Source: Dallia pectoralis (taxonomy: Eukaryota > Chordata > Actinopteri > Esociformes > Umbridae). From it: DNA of 64,000 nucleotides. The stretch spans positions 11,086,513-11,150,512 of the forward strand of contig CM055739.1 in assembly GCA_029465975.1 (NCBI GenBank), given 5' to 3'. The notes beneath the pieces are model-generated. The model saw nothing but the letters and a program-made list of their open reading frames with translations, was not told the DNA's origin and made no database searches. Below are positions 13,740 through 25,147 of this stretch, piece by piece. Numbering within the stretch: position 1 is the stretch's first letter; each line of letters opens with the position of its first letter. The translations under genes were made by a program, and so were the position numbers.

Positions 13740-14760
13740 CATGGTGGAAGTCCACAAGGAGGGCTGAGCAGAACTATTCTATTCAAACCATGGTGGCAGT
13801 CCAGAAGAAGGGCTGAGCAGAACTATTCTAATCAAACTATGGTGGCAGTCCAGAAGGAGGGCTTAGCAGAACTATTCTATTCAAACCATGGTGGCAGTCC
13901 AGAAGGAGAGCTGAGCAGAACTATTCTTTTAAAACCATGGTGACAGTCCAGAAGGAGGGCTGAGCAGAACTATTCTTTTAAAACCATGGTGGCAGTCCAG
14001 AAGGAGGGCTGAGCAGAACTATTCTTTTGAAACCATGGTGGCAGTCCAGAGGGAGGGCTGAGCAGAACTATTCTATTGAAACCATGGTGGCAGTCCAGAA
14101 GGTGGGCTGAGCAGAACTATTCTATTGAAACCATGGTGGCAGTCCAGAGGTAGGGCTGAGCAGAACTATTCTTTTGAACCATGGTGGCAGTCCAGAGGGC
14201 TGAGCAGAACTATTCTATTCAAACCATGGTGGAAGTCCACAAGGAGGGCTGAGCAGAACTATTCTATTCAAACCATGGTGGCAGTCCAGAAGAAGGGCTG
14301 AGCAGAACTATTCTAATCAAACTATGGTGGCAGTCCAGAAGGAGGGCTTAGCAGAACTATTCTATTCAAACCATGGTGGCAGTCCAGAAGGAGGGCTGAG
14401 CAGAACTATTCTATTCAAACCATGGTGGCAGTCCAGAGGAGGGCTGAGCAGAACTATTCTATTAAAACCATGGTGGCAGTCCAGAAGGAGGGCTGAGCAG
14501 AACTATTCTATTGAAACCATGGTGGCAGTCCAGAGGAGGGCTGAGCAGAACTATTCTATTGAAACCATGGTGGCAGATCAGAAGGAGGGCTGAGCAGAAC
14601 TATTCTATTCAAACCATGGTGGAAGTCCAGAAGGAGGGCTGAGCAGAACTATTCTATTCAAACCATGGTGGCAGTCCAGAAGAAGGGCTGAGCAGAACTA
14701 TTCTAATCAAACTATGGTGGCAGTCCAGAAGGAGGGCTTAGCAGAACTATTCTATTCAAA
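13740..14760. repeat. Secondary duplications inside the giant array (485 bp and 390 bp)
   Basis: The marker taatcaaactatgg lies at 13829, 14313 and 14703, spacings of 484 and 390 bp. The marker ggaagtccacaagg lies at 13746 and 14231. These are blocks of about ten and eight units, younger than or nested within the 2.6-kb duplication. Confidence 0.85.
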
Positions 14761-15736
14761 CCATGGTGGCAGTCCAGAAGGAGGGCTGAGCAGAACTATT
14801 CTATTCAAACCATGGTGGCAGTCCAGAGGGAGGGCTGAGCAGAACTATTCTATTAAAACCATGGTGGCAGTCCAGAAGGAGGGCTGAGCAGAACTATTCT
14901 ATTGAAACCATGGTGGCAGTCCAGAGGGAGGGCTGAGCAGAACTATTCTATTGAAACCATGGTGGCAGATCAGAAGGAGGGCTGAGCAGAACTATTCTAT
15001 TCGAACCATTGTGGCAGTCCAGAGGGAGGGCTGAGCAGAACTATTCTATTCAAACCATGGTGGCAGTCCAGAGGGAGGGCTGAGCAGAACTATTCTATTC
15101 AAACCATGGTGACAGTCCAGAAGGAGGGCTGAGCAAAACTATTCTATTCAAACCATGGTAGAAGTCCAGAAGGAGGGCTGAGCAGAACTATTCTATTAAA
15201 ACCATGGTGGCAGTCCAGAAGGAGGGCTGAGCAGAACTATTCTATTCAAACCATGGTGGCAGTCCAGAGGGAGGGCTGAGCAGAACTATTCTATTAAAAC
15301 CATGGTGGCAGTCCAGAAGGAGGGCTGAGCAGAACTATTCTATTGAAACCATGGTGGCAGTCCAGAGGGAGGGCTGAGCAGAACTATTCTATTCAAACCA
15401 TGGTGGCAGTCCAGAGGGAGGGCTGAGCAAAACTATTCTATTGAAACCATGGTGGCAGTCCAGAGGGCTGAGCAGAACTATTCTATTGAAACCATGGTGG
15501 CAGTCCAGAGGGAGGGCTGAGCAGAACTATTCTATTGAAACCATGGTGGCAGTCCAGAGGGCTGAGCAGAACTATTCTATTCAAACCATGGTGGCAGTCC
15601 AGAAGGAGGGCTGAGCAGAACTATTCTATTCAAACCATGGTGGCAGTCCAGAAGGAAGGCTGAGCAGAACTATTCTATTCAAACCATGGTGGCAGTCCAG
15701 AAGGAGGGCTGAGCAGAACTATTCTATTTAAACCAT

Positions 15737-17221
15737 TCAGACAATAGTGACAGAAGCCTGCCCATTCTGTAGCTGCCACTGGAGAGAGATCCATTTACTC
15801 ATGGACCTTTAAGAGTTGTGTGGGTAATAGCTCAGTACGTAGCTCCAAAAAAATCATTCTCACAGACTCACAAGCCCTCAAAATGCAACACACCCAATAA
15901 TTGATCCCAGTAATTTATATATGTCTGAGCTCAGATTGTGTTTGCAGCAAAAAATGTTAACCACTGCTACCTAGAACTACAGCGTTCTACGTTTTTCTCT
16001 AACCAAGTCCCTCTCCGGATCCTCCTCAGAATATATTCTCTGACAACTACAGGGACAATGCGAATGACAAAACCCTGGGAACTCGTCCCTAAATTGTCAT
16101 TCCCCAACATGATCCGGATGCTGTTTACCTGAGAGACGGGCAGCTTTTATCCCAATACGTCGTCTAATCTGGATAAAAACAAAACCGTCGCTAACGCTAA
16201 CTAGCACAGCCCTCACGCTGGCCCAGCCCTCATGCCGCATGTGACAGGCCCGCTAATAGGATTTAATAAGGTCCATTTGCATGTCAGGATGTTTGATTCT
16301 CTGAAAGAAAGAATGAAAGAAAAATCCAGGGGAGGAGGGAGTGTAAAGGGAGGAGGGGAATGAGGGGAATTAAATGCTAAATGCACACCGCAGCACCAAT
16401 TGGTTTCAGGAGGACAGCTTTCTGACAATGGTTGAAGCCTAATTATATTGGACTGGCTGTGTTTTTACTGAGTGCCACGCTACACCTAACCTCCGTTTGG
16501 AAAGAAAAAAGAAAAGCTAATCTCGTGCCAACCTTGTCAACTTTTATTTCCCACATTTCTGTCATCTTGAGAGAAGTGGAAGCTATTTAGCGTTTGTGCT
16601 TTAGCTCCTGTTTGGTTTCATAGTTCTGAAATTCACACACCAGGCAGAAACAGGTAGGCTATAAATCAAATGAATGTCAAGAAATGAAGATACTGGGCCA
16701 CTTTAATAATTTGCCTTATTGTAATAAGCACTCTGGAACGTATACCTAAATCATTCATCTCAAACCGAGAGTCCCTTTTTTTTCAAAGTAGCTATTGAAA
16801 GGTAATTTTACCACCTGTACAAAATGTACAGCCTGTGTGTGTTCAGAGAGACAGTGACACATTATGTATGTTTGTGACACACTTTAATGAGGCTAAAATG
16901 GGAGTTTGATGCTTGTATGGACGTCAACCAGAATACATACGTTCAGGTCATTGGCAACATTCCAACACAATGCAGCTAAAAACGACAGTACTTTTACTAT
17001 CCCACTCATTTGTTTTTGCTAACGGCTGATTTTCGTAGGGTGAAGCCTTTAGCATTCACTTCTTAAACAGCAATGGACCATAGCAACATTTTAAGAAGCA
17101 GAAATAAAAAAATATATCAAAATCAGTGTTACCTAATTACATTGTGTGTATGTTTAATGAATTAATCATTAAGGTTTGAGAAATGTTCACCTGGTTAGAC
17201 CACTGGTTAGACAGGTGTCAT
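15737..17221. other. Unique non-coding DNA
   Basis: No gene recognised. AT-rich in the second half, with several short open frames lacking family signatures. It separates the giant array from the LINE and Tc1 relics. Confidence 0.55.
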
Positions 17222-17275
17222 TCTTCAATCAATCAAATTTCAATTAAAATGTATTTTATAAAGCCCTTTTTTTAA
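17222..17275 (-). mobile_element. LINE 3'-end fragment
   Basis: An aatcaatcaaat tract followed by a 'ttttataaagccctttttt' motif resembles the repeated 3' terminus of fish L2-type LINEs in minus orientation. It is only about 50 bp long and abuts the Tc1 relic. Confidence 0.45.
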
Positions 17276-17317
17276 GAGCTTATGAAGATTTGTTTCCAAG
17301 AAGCATTATAATGAAAA

Positions 17318-18430
17318 GTACTGTTCAAAGGTCTGAGGTCACTTAGAAATGTATTTTTTTGCATGAAAACATACGTGCAATCAGATTGATCAGGAAATAT
17401 AGTAAAATAAATAGAAAAAAGACTGGTTAGAAGTAAAGATTTTTGAGGCAACTCGCACATGCTGGATTTGCTCGATGGGCAATATTTGCATCTGATGAGG
17501 TCACGCTGCTTTTTCTCGACCAAAGCACCCCCAGACAATCACATTGCCTCTACCATGCTTGACAGGTGACATCAAACACACCACCTGCAACTTTTCATTT
17601 GTTCTGCGTTTCAGGAAGAGTCTTTTCTGTGATCCTAACATCTCAAAATCAGATTTGTGTGTCCATAACACTATTTTCCACTCGTCCTATGTCCAGTATA
17701 TGTGTTCTTTTAATGTGTTTGTGTTCTCTTAATCTTTACATTTTAATGGCCAGTCTGAGATAGATAATACAATTTAATGGAGTTGTCTGTTGAGTACCAG
17801 TAAGGCGTCTGTTTCTCAAACTGGATACTAATGTATTTCTCCACTTTGCTCAGTTGTGCACCGAGACCTCCCACTCCTCATTCTATTTTGGTTATAGCCA
17901 GTTTGCACTGTTCTGTGAAAGGAGTAGTACACAGCGTTGTACAAGATCATCAGTTTTCTTGGCAATTCGCATGATACGTCTTTGTCTAATCAAAACGTAA
18001 ACAGTATGAAAAGAACGCTTTTTGTTTCATGGTCAGTTTGAGCCTGTAATTGAATCCAGAATAACGGATGCTCCAGCTACTCACCTTGTCTAATAAAGTT
18101 CAGGTTTCAACTGTTTTCAGCAGGACTAACATAATTGCAAAGGGGTTTATAATTATCAATAAGCTTTGTAAAATGATAAATTTGGATAAGCAAACACAAC
18201 GTGCCATTGGAACACAGGACTGATGGTTGCTGATAAAGGGCCTCTGTATGCCAATGTAGATCATTCATTAAAACTCTGCAGTCTACAGCCATAACAGTCA
18301 TTTCCAACGTAAAAAAAACGTCTACACTGTATTTCAGATCAATTTGATGTGATTCGAATGGACAAAAATTGCATTTCTTTCAAGAACAAGAACATTTTCA
18401 CGTGACCCCGAGCGTTCGAACCGCCGTGTA
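17318..18430 (-). mobile_element. Tc1-like transposon relic (family B), internally deleted
   Basis: The left terminus (gttcaaaggtctgaggtcac) and right terminus (gtgaccccgagcgttcgaac) are inverted copies of the ends of a 1.6-kb Tc1 element common in salmonid-type fish. The transposase is antisense: its start region lies near 18030 and the frame decays leftward. Traces of the paired-like DNA-binding part lie around 17820-18000, of the first catalytic Asp region (gtccataac on this strand) near 17665, and of a later HGGG-like segment near 17555. The C-terminal catalytic part is missing, and stops and indels occur throughout. The element is about 1.1 kb against 1.6 kb for intact copies, so it is not mobile by itself. 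A second copy lies at 31.2-31.97 kb. Confidence 0.8.
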
Positions 18431-19014
18431 TTTACACGGTGTGGATTTCAGCTGTGATCGTCATCAAGCTCTCTGCCTCACTGCACATCGTAACTGCGTC
18501 TTTGTGTGGCGCTTCTCAAGCTTATCTGAACTCACAACTAGGGGAGAAGCAGTGCTATTATCTCCTCGCTTGTTTCAAGACCATTCCCCGCACCCAAACA
18601 GACTTGCTCAGAACAAATACACACTGAGGGAAATGCCTATTGGATTTTGAATATTTATTAATTCATGACAGTCTAGAGAGAAATGCCATTTATTCTGATA
18701 TCAAAATGTAGCATAAAGCTTTTCCACTACCATTGTTTTTCCAGTTTGCGTTATTAATTTATAATCCGGTGTAATTGGTTTTCATTTACATTTTCAATTA
18801 TTAATCATATTCACGAATAACCGGCTTATTCAGCCGGAGTAGCTCAATTGAAAAAAGTTTGTGAAAGTTGAACCATCAAATCTCCGCTTTACTTTAGTTG
18901 CGCTTTTTCAGGGTAGAATCTCAATCTTCCCGAGGCTGTATCGTCTCCAGTGCACACAGGTGTTCCCTCTGTACTTCTTCATCAAACGTGTCAAACATGG
19001 TTATCCTTGTCACT

Positions 19015-19016
<2 letters not shown>
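18431..19016. other. Unique non-coding DNA
   Basis: Nothing recognisable. It contains AT-rich blocks with taattggtt and attattaatt words near 18750-18810. Confidence 0.5.

Positions 19017-19101
<85 letters not shown>
19017..19101. repeat. (GT)n microsatellite, about 42 copies
   Basis: An uninterrupted GT run. Likely polymorphic and able to adopt Z-DNA. Frames through it are artefacts. Confidence 0.97.
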
Positions 19102-19738
<637 letters not shown>

Positions 19739-19805
19739 ATGAGGCTGTAGATCTATCTGCTTGGGTGCCGAGAGATTAAACCTGATAATCCCCTACCTAA
19801 ACCAA

Positions 19806-20666
19806 GCCAACACCCTCTCCCCCACCCACCCCCAAAACATATATCCAACCCCTCTCCCCCACCCACCCCCAATAACCATATCCAACCCCCTCTCCCCACC
19901 CACCCCCAATACATATATCCAACCCCTCTCCCCCACCCACCCCCAATAACCATATCCAACCCCCTCTCCCCCACCCACCCCCAATAACCATATCCAACCC
20001 CCTCTCCCCCACCCACCCCCAATAACCATATCCAACCCCTCTCCCCCACCCACCCCCAATACCCATATCCAACCCCCTCTCCCCCACCCACCCCCAATAC
20101 ATATATCCAACCCCTCTCCCCCACCCACCCCCAATACCCATATCCAACCCCCTCTCCCCACCCACCCCCAATACCCATATCCAACCCCCTCTCCCCACCC
20201 ACCCCCAATACCCATATCCAACCCCTCTCCCCCACCCACCCCCAATACCCATATCCAACCCCCTCTCCCCACCCACCCCCAATACATATATCCAACCCCC
20301 TCTCCCCCACCCACCCCCAATACCCATATCCAACCCCCTCTCCCCCACCCACCCCCAATACATATATCCAACCCCCTCTCCCCCACCCACCCCCAATACC
20401 CATATCCAACCCCCTCTCCCCCACCCACCCCCAATAACCATATCCAACCCCCTCTCCCCCACCCACCCCCAATACCCATATCCAACCCCTCTCCCCCACC
20501 CACCCCCAATACCCATATCCAACCCCCTCTCCCCCTCCCACCCCCAATACATATATCCAACCCCCTCTCCCCCCCCCACCCCCAATACCCATATCCAACC
20601 CCCTCTCCCCCACCCACCCCCAATAACCATATCCAACCCCCTATCCCCCACATATATCCAACCCCC
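19806..20666. repeat. 38-bp minisatellite, about 22 copies, G-quadruplex motif in every unit
   Basis: The unit is ccaaccccctctcccccacc followed by cacccccaatacccatat, with 37-bp length variants. The minus strand of each unit reads G5-T-G3-T-G5-AGA-G5, a canonical quadruplex pattern. The three minus-strand frames of about 285 residues (glycine/tryptophan-rich) have no other protein character and are repeat artefacts. Confidence 0.95.
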
Positions 20667-20930
20667 CTCGCGGCGATTGAGGTGAATGCTGCAGGAGGGA
20701 ATCTGGCATGAAGATGTCAGTCCTCTGCTTGATGGCCGGTCAGGGTTACTTTAAGTACTGAGAAAGCAATGGCTTTGTTGCGTCTAAGAGAAAGTTTGAT
20801 TGATCATTCAAATAGCTAAGTGAAGCTAGGTGAACAAAACTCCAATTTGAGAGGGACCATAGCTTGTGTGTTCTGCAATTTATGAAGAAAAAACACAGCC
20901 CTGAACAACCTGGACCTGGACCTCAAATGT
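20667..20930. other. Short unique spacer
   Basis: About 260 bp between two tandem repeats with nothing recognised. Confidence 0.5.
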
Positions 20931-21028
20931 GATATTTCCCTTTAACCTGAAGTGATATGTCCCTCTAACCTGAAGTGATATGTCCCTTTAACCTGTAGCG
21001 ATATGTCCCTTTAACCTGTAGCGATATG
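20931..21028. repeat. 23-bp tandem repeat, about 4 copies
   Basis: The unit gatatgtccctttaacctg plus tagc/aagt starts at 20931, 20954, 20977 and 21000. Confidence 0.9.
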
Positions 21029-21276
21029 TGCAGTGAAAGTGAATTTAAAGAATACCTTGAGTTAGATATGCGATTGTTGAATCCCTTTAGTTTGAGGTCC
21101 AGAGGGCTCGGTGTATGAAAGCCTACAGTATGAGACGGTTAAATTAAACCTTTCATCTTTAATGGACAACGGTCCTTGAGCATTACAATGCTAAACACAA
21201 GAACTTAACTATCCCTCCTCAGTGGGATATTAACCCTTAAGGACATCATTGGGAGCGCCAGAGAACCACCACATCA

Positions 21277-21640
21277 AGGCAAGTTGATTTGTATAGCACA
21301 TTTTATACGCAGGGCAATTCAAAGTGCATTACGTTAGAAAAAATAACAGAAGCAAACGTGGTATAAAAGACGAATCATAAACAAAACGTTTCGTTTAAGA
21401 TGGTTAAAAGATTATTGAATTATTGAATGAATTGGCGGTAATTTGTTTAGCTTTCTTCATTTTTGTGAGAACACAAGCTGCAGCGTTGTGAATGAGCAGC
21501 ACTTTTCTGAAGGCTTTTTTAGAGAGCCCTGAAAACAGGCCGTTATAGTTGTACAACCAACCGGAAGTGAAGGTCTGGATGCATATCCTAGATCTTATCC
21601 GTCCGTGAATCCTCTCATTCTAGCCCTGTGATAAATGCTG
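21277..21640 (-). mobile_element. L2/CR1-like LINE relic, 3' part
   Basis: 21277-21340 resembles the 3' terminus of many fish LINEs (gtatagcac, cagggcaattcaaagtgc). The minus strand of about 21440-21545 reads with few breaks as the C-terminal part of the reverse transcriptase, including a segment like LLIHNAAACVLT, which corresponds to the family's LQLIQNAAARVLT block. There is no catalytic domain, so this is a 5'-truncated, decayed copy. Confidence 0.6.
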
Positions 21641-22749
21641 GTTTTGTTGTTTATGTGGCTATCGAAATTCAGTAATTAATTCATTTCTCCAAGATTTTTC
21701 ACTTGGCTTTTTTTGTGTTAAAGGACAGTGTGCCGAGGTTTGTACACCTGTTCTCCCCTGTAGGTAGGAAGCCATTGGCTCCGAAATGGTGCGCATAGAA
21801 CCATTGTCAATAGAGTCTTTTTAAACCGCAGTTTCACTGAAAAATACAATCTATAAAAAGCTAAAAAGTCCCAATTTGACTGTTCCAAATGCTCTCTACG
21901 AATGTCCGTTGTCCCTAGATATATATATGCACAATGGCTTGTTTACCATTTTGGGTGGTCAGACAGCATTTAAAAATAAAATAATCACAAATAACACAGA
22001 CCAATGCATCCGGAAATCACCGTACAATGTATGTTTTTGATAGCAGAGTCTCCTGGAATTTGTGTGTTCGGTTTGACAATTTTTCTGATGTGGCCGTAAG
22101 TTCTGCTCCAGGATCAGTACCTCGGCCCGTCAACAGAGTAATATTAGTTCAAGGGGTGTTTGCGGCGGACATTAGACGTGAGTAGGTACTATATTCAAAT
22201 TACAGACTTTATGTTTTCAGCAAAGAGCCAGTATGTGGTACTCTGGGCTCTGAGAGCTTTTGTATTTGTGTAATTTGTTTACCGTTGGTTTGTTTACTGA
22301 GCGTTTGCATGTGCAGGCCGTGAATTACAAGCCACAGCGCGCATCGCCCGGGCAACAAACATACCATCTTTCTCCCACCCCGCTGTTCACAATTTCATGT
22401 CTTTTTGAACTGTTCTCAGCAGGGTAATTTCCTACTTCCCTCCTCCTCCATTCGTCTTCTCTTTCGTTATCTTGAGTTTTAAAGGCCTCTGTAGCTAAGC
22501 TTATGAATAACATGCAGAATGGAGGTGGTATTTGTTCTTCCGGGTTTTTTATTAAATGTTTGTCTTGTATTAAATGCACAGAGATAAAAGACACCATTTC
22601 CGTGAATATAAAAGCAGTGGTGTTGACCATTGGGGCTAGGTATCAATTTTGTGCTCAATACAAATTATGGAATTGGCTGAACTTTTTGAAATAAATATAA
22701 AAAGTAAGGGGCATTTTTTTACAGTGTTCACTTATTTAAAGTTAACTGG
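21641..22749. other. Unique non-coding DNA
   Basis: No gene recognised. It holds short open frames only, and an AT-rich stretch before the next array. Confidence 0.5.
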
Positions 22750-23385
22750 ATGTTCCCTAGAGTAGTAATTCTTGTTAAATTATCTGGGCTTTCCCTAGAG
22801 TAGTCTTGATTTTCTCTACAGTAGTCATTCCTGTTAATTGAACATAATGTTCTCTACAGTAGTCATTCCTGTTAATTGAACATAATGTTCTCTACAGTAG
22901 TCATTCCTGTTAATTAAACATAATGTTCCTTACAGTAGTCATTCCTGTTAATTAAACATAATGTTCCTTACAGTAGTCATTCCTGTTAATTGAACATAAT
23001 GTTCTCTACAGTAGTCATTCCTGTTAATTGAACATAATGTTCTCTACAGTAGTCATTCCTGTTAATTAAACATAATGTTCCTTACAGTAGTCATTCCTGT
23101 TAATTGAACATAATGTTCTCTACAGTAGTCATTCCTGTTAATTAAACATAATGTTCCTTACAGTAGTCATTCCTGTTAATTAAACATAATGTTCCTTACA
23201 GTAGTCATTCCTGTTAATTGAACATAATGTTCTCTACAGTAGTCATTCCTGTTAATTTAAGATAACGTTCCCAACACTACTCATTCCTGTAAACATAACA
23301 GGACAATCCCTGCTGTAGACATTCCTGTAAATTTAACAGGGCGTTCCCCAGAGTAGTCAGTCCTGTGAAGTTAACAGGGCGTTCC
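22750..23385. repeat. 38-bp minisatellite with two linked unit types
   Basis: The core 22813-23265 holds about 12 copies of a unit containing acagtagtcattcctgttaa. Two variable sites are perfectly linked: ttgaac is followed by tctctac and ttaaac by tccttac. The order of types is A A B B A A B A B B A. Both flanks (22750-22812 and 23265-23385) are degenerate copies. Confidence 0.93.
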
Positions 23386-24397
23386 CGACAGCGCTCCAGT
23401 CCCTGGCTTCATCTCAGCGGCGTCTTAAACAGAGATGTCAGTGCTTAATGCAGCCACTGATTAGTTTACCTTCCTCTGATTGGAAATTAATTAAAGTGAT
23501 TAAAACGGATCCCTCAGGAGGGACAGACACAGTCTTTTCGACACAGCACGCTCCCACGAGAGGAGAGGGAGAGGGGGAGAAAACAAAGGAGAGCGCCGGG
23601 GAAAGGGAGCAAAATGAAAGCGGGAGAAACGGAGAGAGTCGGGGAAGGACAGGGAGATTGAAGAGTGGAACGTTTCATCAGAGAGTCCTGTCAGAATCCA
23701 ATCAGGTCCGTGGCCGGTCTCCCGCTGCATTCTAATGAAATCAATAGGAGACCGGAGATGTTTGCGTTGCCACGGCAGGCCTCTGCTCACGCTCCTGTTT
23801 GTTTAGACATTTCACACTGGCTGATAGAACACATCGACATGATTCGGGACTGATCGGCCGGTTTACGCGCGGACAAGAGAACCGGAGCAGGGGCGCGTAT
23901 CTGTAAAGTTTGGCCAAGAACATTATCAGCGACAGTTGACCTAAGATACTATTTCCTGTATTTCCTCCCGGTTGTCCGCAGAAGCTCATTTCCTTTCATT
24001 AAGCTCTGCCACTGACATCTTGTTTCAACGCAGACACAAAAAGGGGGGGGGGCTTCGCTCTCTCATTTCTCCATGGTGAATATTATGGGGTGTGAGAAAG
24101 AGAAAGTGTGTGTGTGTGTGTGTGTGTATGTCTGCGAATGTTGTAGTTTAGGGTTAAGAACGATTATTAGGGAAAGGTTTCCATAGCGATGAGGCCCAAC
24201 CTCACAGAGGGCCTCTTCCCAGAAGCCTAATTGGTATGCGTCTCCCAGCTGACCTTATTGTGGCTCTCCTTATCACAACCCCCTGTCTGGAACAACGTAC
24301 ACTATTAGAGGAATGAAGCGGTGGACACTCCACTCCTCCTTTGTTTCCACACCTTCACTTTTCCTTCCTCCTTCGTTCCCCAATTCTGGGGCCAGAG
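23386..24397. other. Unique non-coding DNA, possible conserved elements
   Basis: Contains a purine-rich tract at about 23555-23665, a run of G at 24042-24051 and a (GT)n stretch at 24106-24128. 23430-23520 and 23690-24010 are complex sequence with attaattaaagtgattaaa words, suggestive of regulatory DNA. No exon recognised. Confidence 0.4.
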
Positions 24398-24787
24398 GGG
24401 TCCCAGTCCCTGCATCTAGACGGGTTGACACAGTCCCTACATCTGTATGGGTTGACACAGTCCCTGCATCTAGACGGGTTGACACAGTCCCTGCATCTAG
24501 ATGGGTTGACACAGTCCCTGCATCTAGATGGGTTGACACAGTCCCTGCATCTAGATGGGTTGACACAGTCCCTGCATCTAGATGGGTTGACACAGTCCCT
24601 GCATCTAAATGGGTTGACACAGTCCCTGCATCTAAATGGGTTGACACAGTCCCTGCATCTAGACGGGTTGACACAGTCCCTGCATCTAGATGGGTTGACA
24701 CAGACCCTGCATCTAGATGGGTCGACACAGACCTTGCATCTAGACAGGTTGACACAGTCCCTGCATCTATATGGGTTGACACAGACC
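24398..24787. repeat. 27-bp minisatellite, about 14 copies
   Basis: The unit is tccctgcatctagatgggtt plus gacacag. Because 27 is nine codons, frames stay open on both strands (for example 24273-24839 on minus and 24313-25170 on plus). No start context or domain supports a protein. Confidence 0.95.
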
Positions 24788-25147
24788 AGACCAGGAGCCG
24801 TTTCACTCTCCAGACCAGGAGCAGTTTCACTCTCAACACCAGGAGCCATTACACACTCCAGACCAGGAGCCATTACACACTCCAGACCAGGAGCCGTTTC
24901 ACTCTCCACACCAGGAGCCATTACACACTCCAGACCAGGAGCCGTTTCACTCTCCACACCTGGAGCCGTTTCACTCTCCACACCAGGAGCCATTACACAC
25001 TCCAGACCAGGAGCCGTTTCACTCTCCACACCAGGAGCCGTTTCCCTCTCCACACCAGGAGCGTATCACTCTCCACACCAGGAGCCGTATCACTCTCCAT
25101 ACCGGGAGCCATTTCACTCTCCAGACCAGGAGCCGTTTCACTCTCTC
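24788..25147. repeat. 24-bp minisatellite, about 15 copies, abutting the 27-bp array
   Basis: The unit is accaggagccgtttcactct plus ccac, with an alternative form that has cattacacac. It begins directly where the 27-bp array ends (gacacagaccagaccagg) and again has a codon-multiple length. Confidence 0.95.

Larger units (their letters stand above)
6554..15736. repeat. Giant minisatellite, about 190 copies of a 45-49-bp unit
   Basis: The full unit is 49 bp (ggctgagcagaactattcta, then ttNaaaccatggtggcagtc, then cagaaggag or cagagggag). A 45-bp form lacks the last gag-type tetranucleotide (cagagggctgag). One site is three-state (a, c or g before aaaccatgg). Other recurring variants are gacagtcc, cagacc, tttagag, gcttagcag and taatcaaactatgg. 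The array begins in unique sequence near 6554 and ends at attta-aaccattcagac near 15736. Short frames such as 8969-9244, 11591-11866 and 14324-14593 are artefacts of the repeat. Confidence 0.97.

Noticed and set aside
4676..15736. Common origin of the two neighbouring arrays that share a 49-bp period
   Set aside because: The unit sequences show no resemblance. Equal length appears to be coincidence.
19753..20653. Three long minus-strand frames of about 285 residues, Gly/Trp-rich
   Set aside because: They are three overlapping frames of the same 38-bp repeat. No frame is preferred and no domain is seen.
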